Of a DNA stretch of 64,000 bases, positions 44,162 through 53,256 are shown in pieces. A model generated the notes under the pieces. That model worked only from the letters and a program-made list of their open reading frames with translations, did no database searches and was not told the origin of the DNA. The number at the start of each line of letters is the position of its first letter. Position 1 is the stretch's first letter. The stretch covers positions 19,200 through 83,199 of the forward strand of contig JBBSET010000006.1 in assembly GCA_038239485.1 (NCBI GenBank), read 5' to 3'. The position numbers and the translations under genes are program-made. The stretch is from DASQEH01 sp038239485. GTDB taxonomy: Bacteria > Actinomycetota > Actinomycetes > Propionibacteriales > Nocardioidaceae.

Positions 44162-45281
44162 GCTCAGGACCATCGCGCTCCCGCTGGTAGCCCCATTCCA
44201 GACCTCGCTGGGCACCGAGTACGACAAGCAGGCCCTGCTGGTGCATGTCGTCACCGACGACACCTACGGGTGGGGTGAGTGCGTGGCCTCCCCCGAGCCG
44301 GTGTACTCGTCGGAGTATCTGGCCGGTGCTCGCGACGTGATCACCTCGTTCCTGCTGCCCGCGCTGTTCGCCGCGCCCGATGTCCGAGCGGTCGACGTGG
44401 CCCGACTGCTCGGCCACATCAGTGGGCACCGGATGGCCAAAGCCGCCTTGGAGATGGCCGTCCTCGATGCCGAGCTGCGTCAGAGCGGAGTCTCGCTTGC
44501 CCGTCACCTCGGCGGTGTGGTCGATCGGGTGCCGTCGGGAGTGTCGGTAGGGATCATGGACAGCTTGCCCGAGCTGCTGGACGCGGTCGGCGGCTACCTC
44601 GACCAGGGGTACGTCCGGGTCAAGCTCAAGATCGAGCCCGGCTGGGACGTCGACGTGGTCGACGCCGTGCGCGAACGGTTCGGCGACATCGCGCTCCAGG
44701 TCGACGCCAACGCTGCCTACACCCTGGCCGATGCCCATCAGCTGGCCAAGCTGGACCGGTACGACCTGCTCCTGGTCGAGCAGCCCCTTGCCGCCGACGA
44801 CCTCCGCCAGCACGCTGAGCTCGCCCACCGGCTGCGTACGCCCATTTGCCTCGACGAGTCCGTCACCTCCGCCCGATCCGCCGCGGACGCCATCTCCATC
44901 GGCGCGTGCCGGATCATCAATATCAAGGCCGGCCGGGTCGGCGGCTATCTCGAGGCCGCCCGGATCCACGACCTGGCTCGCGCCAACGGCGTCGCCGTTT
45001 GGTGCGGCGGCATGGTCGAGACGGGGCTCGGACGGGCTGCCAACATCGCGCTCGCGTCACTGCCGGGCTTCAGCCTCCCCGGCGACGTCTCCGGCAGCGA
45101 CCGCTTCTTCGACGAGGACATCACCGCGCCCATCAGGTTGCGGGACGGGTATGTCGATGTGCCCACAGCCGCCGGCACCGGGGCCGCCCCGCTCGACGAG
45201 GTGCTCGAACGCAGGACCGTCGGACGCCACGTCGTAGCGAGACCTCCCGGAGCCCCGTCCCGGGAGGTCTCGCGACGCTGA
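44142..45281 (+). CDS. o-Succinylbenzoate synthase / N-acylamino acid racemase family enzyme
   Basis: 379 residues of the enolase superfamily, MLE subgroup. Catalytic lysines K161 and K163 (VKLKIEPG), metal ligands D188 (VDANAAYT), E213 (VEQPL) and D238-E239 (CLDES), and K262 (NIKAGRVGG) are all present. This family includes MenC and NSAR; the absence of other men genes and the coupled GNAT gene favour racemisation of N-acyl amino acids. GGAGCGGC precedes the ATG. The last dozen codons lie within a terminator-like hairpin. Confidence 0.85.
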   Translation: MRITRVELRTIALPLVAPFQTSLGTEYDKQALLVHVVTDDTYGWGECVASPEPVYSSEYLAGARDVITSFLLPALFAAPDVRAVDVARLLGHISGHRMAKAALEMAVLDAELRQSGVSLARHLGGVVDRVPSGVSVGIMDSLPELLDAVGGYLDQGYVRVKLKIEPGWDVDVVDAVRERFGDIALQVDANAAYTLADAHQLAKLDRYDLLLVEQPLAADDLRQHAELAHRLRTPICLDESVTSARSAADAISIGACRIINIKAGRVGGYLEAARIHDLARANGVAVWCGGMVETGLGRAANIALASLPGFSLPGDVSGSDRFFDEDITAPIRLRDGYVDVPTAAGTGAAPLDEVLERRTVGRHVVARPPGAPSREVSRR

Positions 45282-45298
45282 CGCGGCCGCGGGCCGCG
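45237..45298. terminator. Tandem hairpins between convergent genes
   Basis: Hairpin 1 (45237-45273): perfect 14 bp arms GCGAGACCTCCCGG / CCGGGAGGTCTCGC with a 9 nt loop, lying inside the final codons of the racemase gene. Hairpin 2 (45282-45298): CGCGGCC-GCG-GGCCGCG just after its stop. Together they probably terminate both the racemase transcript and the opposing ABC transcript. Confidence 0.7.
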
Positions 45299-45303
45299 CA
45301 GGC

Positions 45304-46101
45304 TCAGGCGGACTTGACCTCGCTGCGCATCAGCCGCCAAGCGCCGACGGCCAGCGGCAGCACCACCCAGATCAGGGTATTGATAGCCAGATGCGTCCAG
45401 TCGCTCCCGCTGGCCGAGTGGTCCTGCAGTGGGCTCTGTGCCGTCGACTGGTCCGCCCACGGAGCGGCGCCCGCGACCTTCGACCAGTTGAAGACGATGG
45501 CGGAGACCGTCGGCAAGGCGAACGACAGCACGATCGCCGCGGCGCTGTTGAGCAGCAGCATGCCGTAGGCAAGGCCACCGAGGATCCCCAACAGCTGTAA
45601 CACCGTGATGTCGGAGAACCCGGCGATGCCGAAGTCCCAGCTCCCGTCGCCGCTGCGAATCGCCATCCCCACCACATTGGCGAGTGCAGCGACCGCGAAG
45701 GCCACGACGACAGCGATGACACCGAGAATCACGGCGGCCACCACCTTGGCGGCGGCGACGCGCGCCCGGCTCGGCTCCAACGTGAAGGTGACGAGCCCGG
45801 TCCGCTGGCCCCACTCACTCGTGATCAGCAAGATACCCAGCACCGGGAGCAGGATTCCCTGCGGCACGCCCGTTGCCTGGATGAAGTTGGAGTAGGTCAG
45901 GTCACGCTGGTGCCCGACGAACAGGAAGATGACGACGGCGGCAGCGGTGATGGCGGCGATTGCCGTCAGCAGCCAGAAGCCGGCCCGGGTGTCGTACGAC
46001 TTACGCAGCTCGACCCTGACCAGTCTCGAGAACGGAACCTTGGCAAGGTCAGCCGCTGGGCGGCGCGCCATGGGCGCGGTGGGGGCAACCTGGCTACTCA
46101 T
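45304..46101 (-). CDS. ABC-2 type transporter permease
   Basis: 265 residues with about six hydrophobic segments (GFWLLTAIAAITAAAVVIFLFVG, VVAAVILGVIAVVVAFAVAALANVVG and others) and a cytosolic N terminus VRVELRKSYDTRAGFWL typical of ABC-2 permeases. Its ATG overlaps the stop of the ATPase gene by 4 bp. Together they form an exporter of unknown substrate, next to a divergent NarL-type two-component system. Confidence 0.85.
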   Translation of the reverse strand: MSSQVAPTAPMARRPAADLAKVPFSRLVRVELRKSYDTRAGFWLLTAIAAITAAAVVIFLFVGHQRDLTYSNFIQATGVPQGILLPVLGILLITSEWGQRTGLVTFTLEPSRARVAAAKVVAAVILGVIAVVVAFAVAALANVVGMAIRSGDGSWDFGIAGFSDITVLQLLGILGGLAYGMLLLNSAAAIVLSFALPTVSAIVFNWSKVAGAAPWADQSTAQSPLQDHSASGSDWTHLAINTLIWVVLPLAVGAWRLMRSEVKSA

Positions 46102-46994
46102 GCGTGGACCTCCTCTCGTGCGTCACCTGCGGTCAGCTGGAGGAACATGCCTTCCAGACCGGATCCACCGGTCCTCAGCTCGGTGAGGACGACGCCACCG
46201 GCGAGTGCCGCGCGCCCTACCGCCTCCGTGCTGCCCTCAACGACCAGCCCACCATCGGTGCCGAGCGCGAAGGACAGTCCGGCGCCGTCCAACGCTGCCC
46301 GGAGCGCGTCGTCGTCGAGACCGCGGACGAGCGTGCCGGCGTTGGCGAGCATCGACTCCTTCGAGCCTTGCGCGACGATCTTGCCGGTGCCGATCACCAC
46401 CAGCTCGTCGGCGATGACTTCGATCTCATGGATCAGGTGCGAGGACAGCAAGACGGTGCCGCCGCGGTCGGCGAAGCTGGTGAGCAGGCCCCGCATCCAC
46501 CGAATGCCCGCAGGGTCGAGGCCGTTCGCCGGCTCGTCCAGGATCAGCACTTCGGGGTCGCCGAGCAGCGCATGTGCGATACCGAGACGCTGCCGCATCC
46601 CCAGCGAGTAGTTGCCGACTCGGCGCTTGGCCTCGGTCTCGCTCAGGCCGACGAGCGACAGCATCTCCTCGACACGCGAGTCGGGAAGACCCATGACCAT
46701 CGCGTCGAGCTTGAGCACCTCTCGGCCGGCGCGCCCGGCGTGCTGGGCGGACGCGTCAAGCAGGACGCCCACGGTACGGCCGGGGTTGTGGAGCTTGGCA
46801 TAGGGAACCCCGAGAACGGTCGTGGTCCCTCCGGATGGCGGGGTCAGCCCGACCATCATCCTCATCGTGGTTGACTTTCCGGCCCCGTTCGGCCCCAGGA
46901 AGCCGGTGACGGTTCCTGGTTCGACGGTGAACGAGACGTGGTCGACAGCCGTATAGCTGCCGTAGCGCTTCGTGAGCTCCTGGACAACGATCAT
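46098..46994 (-). CDS. ABC transporter ATP-binding protein
   Basis: 298 residues: Walker A GPNGAGKST, signature YSLGMRQRLGIAHALLG, Walker B EVLILDEPANGLDPAG, H-loop LLSSHLIHEIE. This is the DRA/bacitracin-exporter-like group with a C-terminal extension. The ATG before IVVQELTKRYG is preferred over the upstream in-frame start. It encodes the energising subunit for the permease it overlaps. Confidence 0.92.
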   Translation of the reverse strand: MIVVQELTKRYGSYTAVDHVSFTVEPGTVTGFLGPNGAGKSTTMRMMVGLTPPSGGTTTVLGVPYAKLHNPGRTVGVLLDASAQHAGRAGREVLKLDAMVMGLPDSRVEEMLSLVGLSETEAKRRVGNYSLGMRQRLGIAHALLGDPEVLILDEPANGLDPAGIRWMRGLLTSFADRGGTVLLSSHLIHEIEVIADELVVIGTGKIVAQGSKESMLANAGTLVRGLDDDALRAALDGAGLSFALGTDGGLVVEGSTEAVGRAALAGGVVLTELRTGGSGLEGMFLQLTAGDAREEVHA

Positions 46995-47050
46995 GAACCA
47001 AGAGTGCACGCAGCCAGGCCCCCCGTACATCGGGCTGAGGTCGCTGATCG

Positions 47051-47091
47051 CCTAGACCAAAGTCGAGACATCGCAGACTTCGGTTCCTAGG
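47051..47091. promoter_or_regulatory. Long inverted repeat between the ABC operon and the two-component system
   Basis: CCTAGACCAAAGTC (47051-47064) and GACTTCGGTTCCTAGG (47076-47091) form an imperfect inverted repeat around an 11 bp centre. It ends 20 bp before the TAGGCT -10-like element of the kinase gene, well placed for a LuxR-type regulator binding between both operons. Confidence 0.55.
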
Positions 47092-47123
47092 TGAACGCGT
47101 GACCAGGTCCTTAGGCTGGCGGG

Positions 47124-48299
47124 ATGAGCGACACCGGCGTGCAGATCACCCCGCCGCCGTTGACGCGTTGGCAGGTCATCTGGCGGAACCTGGCCGCGGT
47201 CGGTTTCGGTGGGCTGCTGTGGCTGTCGGTCGCCGCCGTGCAGTGGAGGGCCAGCGCGGCCTTCGTCGCCGTCGACCTCGGCCTCGGCGTCGTGACCCTC
47301 GTCGCGATGAACTTCCGGCGACGGTGGCCGCTGGCGATGGCCCTGGTCGGCGCGGTAGCGAGCGTCGCCTCCGTCAGCTCGTCGGGTGCCGGCCTGCTCA
47401 CCTTCATCTCCTTGTCGACCCGGCGGCTCTGGATGCAGATGATCCCCGTCGCCGCGATCTCGGTGGTGGCGGGTCAGCTGTACTACTCCTTCGAGCCGCA
47501 AGCCGATACCGAGGCGCCGTGGTACATCAGCCTCGTTGTCGGCATCGCCTTCGCGTGCGTCGCGATCGCGATCGGGATGTACATCGGGGCGCGTCGCGAG
47601 CTGCTGGCGACGCTCGAGGACCGGGCCGAGCGGGCTGAGCGCGAGCAGGCTCTGCATGTCGCCCAGGCGCACGCCCAGGAACGCAACCGGATCGCACGCG
47701 AGATGCACGACGTGCTCGCCCACCGGATGTCCCTGGTCGCGATGCACGCAGGGGCGCTGGCGTACCGCCAGGACCTGTCGCCGGAGCAGACGCGCGAGAC
47801 GGCCGGAGTGATCCAGGCGAACTCGCACCGCGCGCTGACCGACCTCCGGGAGATCCTCGGCCTGCTCCGCGACGAGGACAACGACGAGGTGCCGATCCGG
47901 CCCCAGCCGACGCTGTGCGACCTGGGTGAGCTGATCGCCGACGAGCAGGCCTCGGGCGCCCGCGTGCAGCTCAAGAACGATGTCCCGGTCACTGACGAGA
48001 TCCCCGCCTCGATCGGACGGACCGCATACCGGATGGTGCAGGAGAGCCTCACCAACGCTCGCAAGCACGCCCCCGACACCCAGGTCGACGTCATCGTCAC
48101 CGGTCGCCCGGGTGACGGCCTGACCGTAGAGGTCAGGAACCCGCAGCGCATCGGCGGGCCCACGACACGTACCCCCGGCGCCGGCTTCGGGCTGATCGGG
48201 CTCGCCGAACGGGCCAACCTGGCACGCGGGCGCTTCGAGCACGGCCGTACCCGCGAGGGCGACTTCGTGGTGCGCATCTGGCTGCCGTGGGCGGCGTGA
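47124..48299 (+). CDS. NarL-type sensor histidine kinase
   Basis: 391 residues. An N-terminal membrane domain with four or five helices (about residues 20-155) leads to a HisKA_3 dimerisation region with phospho-His in NRIAREMHDVLAHRMSLVAMHAGAL, then a HATPase domain (YRMVQESLTNARKHAP, GFGLIGLAERANLARG). TAGGCT lies 6 nt before the ATG, a leaderless signature. The response regulator follows with a 4 bp overlap. Confidence 0.92.
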   Translation: MSDTGVQITPPPLTRWQVIWRNLAAVGFGGLLWLSVAAVQWRASAAFVAVDLGLGVVTLVAMNFRRRWPLAMALVGAVASVASVSSSGAGLLTFISLSTRRLWMQMIPVAAISVVAGQLYYSFEPQADTEAPWYISLVVGIAFACVAIAIGMYIGARRELLATLEDRAERAEREQALHVAQAHAQERNRIAREMHDVLAHRMSLVAMHAGALAYRQDLSPEQTRETAGVIQANSHRALTDLREILGLLRDEDNDEVPIRPQPTLCDLGELIADEQASGARVQLKNDVPVTDEIPASIGRTAYRMVQESLTNARKHAPDTQVDVIVTGRPGDGLTVEVRNPQRIGGPTTRTPGAGFGLIGLAERANLARGRFEHGRTREGDFVVRIWLPWAA

Positions 48300-48973
48300 C
48301 CACGACGGCGGAACCCATCCGCGTCGTGATCGTCGACGACGACGCGCTGGTCCGGGCCGGGCTCGCCATGATCCTGGGTGGCGCCACCGAGATCGACATC
48401 GTCGGCCAGGCCGAGGACGGGTTGCAGGGGATCGCCGTGGTCGAGCGTGAGCACCCGGATGTCGTGCTGATGGACATCCGGATGCCCCGCCTGGACGGTC
48501 TCGAGGCCACCACCCGGCTCACGGCTATGGCTCACCCGCCCGCCGTGATCGTGCTGACCACCTTCGACGCCGACGAGTATGTGCTCCGTGCCCTGCGAAA
48601 CGGGGCGACCGGGTTCTTGATGAAGGACACGCCGCCCGCGACGATCGTCGATGCGGTGCACCGGGTCGCCGCCGGGGAGCACATGCTGTCGCCGAGCGTC
48701 ACAGCCAAGCTGGTCAAGCAGATCGCCGACATGTCAACCACTTCTGAGGAGGACCGCAGGGCCGCCGCCCGAACCCGCCTCGACCTCCTCAGCGGGCGTG
48801 AGCACGAGGTGGCGCTGTCGGTCGGAGCCGGAAGGGCGAATGCCGAGATCGCCGCGGAGCTCTACATGAGCGTGGCGACCGTCAAGGCGCACGTCTCCCG
48901 GGTCCTCATCAAACTGGAGGCGGCCAACCGGGTCCAGATCGCCATCTGCGTCCACGACGCCGCCCTGGGCTGA
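48296..48973 (+). CDS. LuxR/NarL family response regulator
   Basis: 225 residues from the GTG that overlaps the kinase stop (GTGA); another GTG 9 bp upstream is possible. The receiver domain has DDD14-16, phospho-Asp60 (VVLMDIRMPRLDG), Thr in VLTTFDADEYVL and Lys in GFLMKDTPP. The C-terminal helix-turn-helix reads LSGREHEVALSVGAGRANAEIAAELYMSVATVKAHVSRVLIKLEAANR. Likely target: the divergent ABC operon. Confidence 0.92.
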   Translation: MTTTAEPIRVVIVDDDALVRAGLAMILGGATEIDIVGQAEDGLQGIAVVEREHPDVVLMDIRMPRLDGLEATTRLTAMAHPPAVIVLTTFDADEYVLRALRNGATGFLMKDTPPATIVDAVHRVAAGEHMLSPSVTAKLVKQIADMSTTSEEDRRAAARTRLDLLSGREHEVALSVGAGRANAEIAAELYMSVATVKAHVSRVLIKLEAANRVQIAICVHDAALG

Positions 48974-49030
48974 GATACCTTGGCCCCACCGCTGGGACAC
49001 CGGGTCCTACTCGCGACTGAGAGGTCGATC

Positions 49031-50262
49031 GTGGGCAACTTGTGGCATCCGTTCTCCGACATGGGTGCTGTGGAGGCATCCGGTGAGTTCGTGATCTCGC
49101 GAGGCGAGGGTGCGCACGTCTGGGACAGCGAGGGTAAGCGGTACCTCGACGCGACGGCCGGCCTCTGGTTCACCAATGTCGGGCACGGCCGCGCTGAGCT
49201 CGCCGAGGTGGCGGCGGAGCAGATGAGCCGGCTCGCCGCCTACAGCACCTTCGGCGACTACGCCACCCAGCCCACGATCGACCTGGCCGACAAGCTCGCC
49301 GGCATCGCCCCCGTGCCGGGCAGCAAGGTCTTCTTCACCTCGGGCGGATCGGACTCCGTCGACACGGCTGCCAAGCTGGCCCGGCGGTACTGGGTGCAGG
49401 TCGGCCAGCCGGACCGGACCGTGATCGTGGGTCGACAGAAGGCCTACCACGGCATGCACTATGCGGGCACCGCGCTGGCTGGGATCCCCGGCAACCGGGA
49501 GGGTTATGGGGAGCTCGTCCCCGACGTCGCCACAGTCGAGTGGGACAGCGCCGACGACCTGCGCGCCACCATCGAGCGGGTCGGGCCTGACCGGGTGGCC
49601 GCCTTCTTCTGCGAACCGGTGATGGGTGCCGGCGGCGTCTACCCTCCGCCGGAGGGCTATCTCGCCGAGGTGCGGAAGCTCTGCACCGAGTACGACGTGC
49701 TGTTCATCGCCGACGAGGTGGTCACCGGCTACGGCCGGATCGGCGGCTCCTGGTTCGCCAGCACCAGGTTCGCCCTCGAGCCCGACATGGTCACCACCGC
49801 GAAGGGGCTGACCTCGGGATACCTCCCGATGGGCGCGGTGCTGATCTCTCCGAAGGTCAGCGACCCGTTCTTCACCGCTGGCGCCGGCGTGTGGTGGCGG
49901 CACGGCTACACCTACTCCGGCCACGCCACGGCGGCGGCGGTCGCGCTCGCCAACCTCGCGATCGTCGAGCGGGAGGGGTTGCTCGACGAGGCGGCCCGGT
50001 TGGAGACCACCCTCGCGACCGCGCTGGCTCCGATCGCCGCCCACGAACGAGTCGGTGAGGTTCGCTGCGGGGTCGGGGCGCTCGCGGCGGTCCAGTTCGT
50101 CGAGCCTACCGAGCGATCGGCTTCGCCCGGACGCTCCGGTCGTACGGCGTCGCCACCCGCGCCGTCGGGGCCGGCGGGATCCAGGTCTCCCCGGCGTTCG
50201 TGATGACCGACGCCGAGGTGGCCGAGCTGGCCGACGCGATCACGACAGCCCTCGACGCCTGA
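49031..50262 (+). pseudogene. Class III aminotransferase, frameshifted near the C terminus
   Basis: From the GTG (GNLWHPFSDMGAVEASGE) the frame reads a class III PLP aminotransferase related to putrescine/beta-alanine-pyruvate enzymes: FFTSGGSDSVDTAAKLARRYW, KAYHGMHYAGTALAGI, CEPVMGAGGVYPPPEGYL, FIADEVVTGYGR and the PLP Lys in VTTAKGLTSGYLPMGA. After ALAAVQFVE (about 50103) it runs into a nonsense tail stopping at 50203, while another frame continues with AIGFARTLRSYGVATRAVGA, GGIQVSPAFVMTD and AEVAELADAI to a TGA at 50262. A single indel explains this. Loss of 50 C-terminal residues would probably inactivate it, unless the indel is an assembly error. Confidence 0.85.
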
Positions 50263-50273
50263 CCGACCGTCCG

Positions 50274-50313
50274 CCGCCGGGGAGTGACATCCTTCCGCCG
50301 AGGAGTCACGTCG
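50274..50313. repeat. Short imperfect direct repeat in an intergenic gap
   Basis: Two copies of a roughly 18 bp unit, CCGCCGGGGAGTGACATC and CCGCCGAGGAGTCACGTC, lie next to each other after the aminotransferase. The rest of the gap to 50499 shows nothing firm. Confidence 0.35.
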
Positions 50314-50499
50314 TTTTGCTGGAGCAGGGAGGGTCGGCTGCTGCTGGCGACAAGATCCTGACCCCTCGGGGTATGAACCGGAACCGTCGCCCGAAGAAGC
50401 TGAGCCCTCGCGGACAGCAAGGGAGTAACGTTCAGAAGGTCGACGGACCAGCCCGGATGGCTATGCCCTAGTCCGCGCCACCCGACCCAGGGAACTGGG

Positions 50500-51789
50500 A
50501 TGTTCACCAAACGACCTGTCATAGCCGCGTTCGCGATCGGGCTGGGAGGTCTCGCCGTACCGGCCGCCTCCGCGCAGGCAGCCGAGCCGCCGGCGCCGCC
50601 GATCCATCAAGCGCTCCACCGGGTCGAACGGGTGTCGGTGACGCCAGACGGCAGCCAGACCATCGGTATCTCGCAGGTGAAGGTTCCGATCTCGGGCAAA
50701 GGTCGCTTCGTCGCCTACGCCTCGACGGCGACAGACATCGTCGCGGGAGACACCAACGACCGCAGCGACGTCTTCCTTCGCGACCGGCTCACCGACACGA
50801 CCGTACGAGTCTCGCTTGGTCCGCACGGGCAGCAGCTGACAGCCGACTCCCTGGACTCGGTGATGTCACCCAGCGGGCGGTTCGTGGCAACGACCCTCCT
50901 TCGCTCGAAGCTGCACATGAGCCGCATCTACGTATACGACCAGCTGATCGACGCCTCTCGACTGGCCCTGAAGATCCCCTACACGGACCCCGACCACTCG
51001 GGCTTCTATCCGACGGCCACGGGCATCTCCTCAGACGGCAGGTTCGTGGTGCTCGACTCGCCGACGAGGTTGTTGCCACGCGACCGCAAGGGGACGGCGA
51101 GCGTCTATGTCCGCGACCGGAGGCTCCGGCGTACCAGCCTCGTCTCACAGACCACCGCCGGCGTCGACATGGGAGATACGGGTGGGGGGAGCATCTCGGC
51201 GGACGGCCGCTACGTCGTCTTCCAGGCCGGGGGTTCGGTCTATCTGCGGGACCGGGTGGCCCACCGAACCACGCTGGTCCCGCACAGCGTAACCGGCCGC
51301 CCCGACGGCCGTCGCTATAGCGGAGATGGCTCGATCTCGGCCGACGGCCGCTACATCACCTTCACCTCGTCCGCTCGAGACCTCGTGCGCGGCGACACGA
51401 ACAACGAGCTCGACGTGTTCGTCCGTGATCGGGTCACGCACACGACCGTGCTGGCGTCGCTCGGAGCTCACGGCCAGCTCGGCAGAGACCTGAGCGAGAG
51501 GTCGTCAGTGTCCGGGCACGGACGCTTCGTCACTTTCGTCTCGGAAGCCCGGAACCTGGTCAGCGGCGATACGAACCGCAAGCCGGACGTCTTCGTCCGC
51601 GATCTGCTCCGCCGGACGACCCGGTTGGCGTTTCCTGGCTACCACGGCCAGCCTGCGGACGGATGGGTCTGGTACCCGCAGATCTCGGCGAATGGTCGCT
51701 ACGTGGCGACGGCCTCCGACGCGACCAACCTCGTCGTCGGCGACACGAACGACAACTACGACGCCTTCGTTCGCGACGTCTCACGATAG
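50500..51789 (+). CDS. Secreted WD40/TolB-like beta-propeller repeat protein
   Basis: 429 residues with a Sec signal peptide (KRPVIAAFAIGLGGLAVPAASAQA). The mature protein is built of repeated blades combining SxDGRYVxF-type strands (SISADGRYVVFQAG, SISADGRYITFTS, SGHGRFVTFVS, SANGRYVATAS) with a hallmark loop GDTN..DVFVRD, found at least four times (IVAGDTNDRSDVFLRDR, LVRGDTNNELDVFVRDR, LVSGDTNRKPDVFVRD, LVVGDTNDNYDAFVRD). The Asp-rich loops may bind calcium. No catalytic residues can be named. It converges on the aldehyde dehydrogenase gene. Confidence 0.8.
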   Translation: MFTKRPVIAAFAIGLGGLAVPAASAQAAEPPAPPIHQALHRVERVSVTPDGSQTIGISQVKVPISGKGRFVAYASTATDIVAGDTNDRSDVFLRDRLTDTTVRVSLGPHGQQLTADSLDSVMSPSGRFVATTLLRSKLHMSRIYVYDQLIDASRLALKIPYTDPDHSGFYPTATGISSDGRFVVLDSPTRLLPRDRKGTASVYVRDRRLRRTSLVSQTTAGVDMGDTGGGSISADGRYVVFQAGGSVYLRDRVAHRTTLVPHSVTGRPDGRRYSGDGSISADGRYITFTSSARDLVRGDTNNELDVFVRDRVTHTTVLASLGAHGQLGRDLSERSSVSGHGRFVTFVSEARNLVSGDTNRKPDVFVRDLLRRTTRLAFPGYHGQPADGWVWYPQISANGRYVATASDATNLVVGDTNDNYDAFVRDVSR

Positions 51790-51822
51790 GCGCCGGCCAG
51801 GAACGTCCGCCCGTCGACCGGC

Positions 51823-53256
51823 TCAGAAGTCCAGGTTGTGCATGACGTGCTTGATCCGGGTGTAGTCCTCGAGCCCGTACATCGAGAGGTCCTTGCCGTA
51901 GCCGGAGTGCTTGAAGCCTCCGTGCGGCATCTCCGCGACGATCGGGATGTGGGTGTTGACCCAGACGCAGCCGAAGTCGAGCAGGCGCGACATCCGCATC
52001 GCACGGCCGTGGTCCTTGGTCCAGACGCTGCTGGCCAGGCCGTACTCGACACCGTTGGCCCAGCGGAGCGCCTCGGCCTCGTCGGAGAACTTCTGCACCG
52101 TGATGACCGGACCGAAGATCTCGTCCTGCACGACCTCGTCGTCCTGCTGCAGGTTCGACACGACGGTCGGGGCGAAGAAGAATCCCTTGTCCCCGACCCT
52201 CGCCCCGCCGGCGTCGAGGTGCGCATGCTCGGGAAGCCGGTCGATGAAGCCGGTGACACGCTCCAGCTGGTTCGGGTTGTTGACCGGCCCGTACAGCACG
52301 TCGGCGTCGTCCGGCTGACCGGTCTTGGTGTTCTTGGCCTGCTCGGTCAGCGCCGCGACGAAGTCGTCGTAGATACCAGGACCCGCTATCACCCTGGTGG
52401 CGGCGGTGCAGTCCTGGCCGGCGTTGAAGTACCCGGCCACCGCGATGCCCTCGGCGGCCGCCTCGATGTCTGCATCGTCGAAGACGACGACCGGGGCCTT
52501 GCCGCCGAGCTCGAGGTGGGCCTTCTTCAGGTCCTTCGCCGCCGACGCCGCGACCTGCATCCCGGCCCGGACCGACCCGGTGATCGAGACCAGCTGGGGG
52601 ATCGGGTGCTCGACCAGCGCGCGCCCGGTGTCTCGGTCGCCGGTGACGACGTTCATCACGCCGGGCGGGAAGAACTCGTTGCACAGCTCGCCGAGCAGGA
52701 GCGTCGACGCCGGGGTGGTGTCGGACGGCTTGATCACGAGGGTGTTGCCCGCGGCCAGGGCCGGCGCGATCTTCCAGATGGCCATCATCAGCGGGTAGTT
52801 CCACGGGGTCACCTGGCCGACGACACCGATCGGCTCGCGGCGCACGTAGGAGGTGTGGCCAGCCATGTACTCCCCCGCCGAGCGGCCTTCGAGGACCCTC
52901 GCGGCACCGGCGAAGAACCGCACCTGGTCGATCGCCGGGGGCAGCTCCTCAGTCTCGGTGAACCCGAGCGGCTTGCCGGTGTTCTCGCTCTCGATCCTCA
53001 CGAACTCGTCGGCGCGCTCCTCCATCGCGTCGGCGAGCTTCAGCAGTGCCCGCTGCCGTTCGGCGGGGGTCGAGTCGCGCCAGGTCTCGTACGCCTTCGC
53101 CGCTGCCGTGAAGGCGCGGTCGACGTCCTCGCTGCCCGACACGGCCGCCTCGGCGAACTCCTCCTCGGTCGACGGGTTGACCAGGATGGACGTCCTCCCG
53201 TCGGCGCTGTCGACGAACTCTCCGCCGATCAGGTTCTGCAGCGTGCGCATGGTCAT
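51823..53256 (-). CDS. Gamma-aminobutyraldehyde dehydrogenase-like aldehyde dehydrogenase
   Basis: 477 residues with TPWNYPLMMAIWKIAPALAAGNTLVIKPSDTTP, general base in KAHLELGGKAPVVVFDDAD, catalytic Cys in NAGQDCTAATR, and EIFGPVITVQ. The sequence type and position downstream of the potADBC genes on the same strand fit oxidation of 4-aminobutanal to GABA. AAGGGG precedes the ATG. The gap of 128 bp to the permease gene leaves open whether it is in the same transcript. Confidence 0.87.
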   Translation of the reverse strand: MTMRTLQNLIGGEFVDSADGRTSILVNPSTEEEFAEAAVSGSEDVDRAFTAAAKAYETWRDSTPAERQRALLKLADAMEERADEFVRIESENTGKPLGFTETEELPPAIDQVRFFAGAARVLEGRSAGEYMAGHTSYVRREPIGVVGQVTPWNYPLMMAIWKIAPALAAGNTLVIKPSDTTPASTLLLGELCNEFFPPGVMNVVTGDRDTGRALVEHPIPQLVSITGSVRAGMQVAASAAKDLKKAHLELGGKAPVVVFDDADIEAAAEGIAVAGYFNAGQDCTAATRVIAGPGIYDDFVAALTEQAKNTKTGQPDDADVLYGPVNNPNQLERVTGFIDRLPEHAHLDAGGARVGDKGFFFAPTVVSNLQQDDEVVQDEIFGPVITVQKFSDEAEALRWANGVEYGLASSVWTKDHGRAMRMSRLLDFGCVWVNTHIPIVAEMPHGGFKHSGYGKDLSMYGLEDYTRIKHVMHNLDF

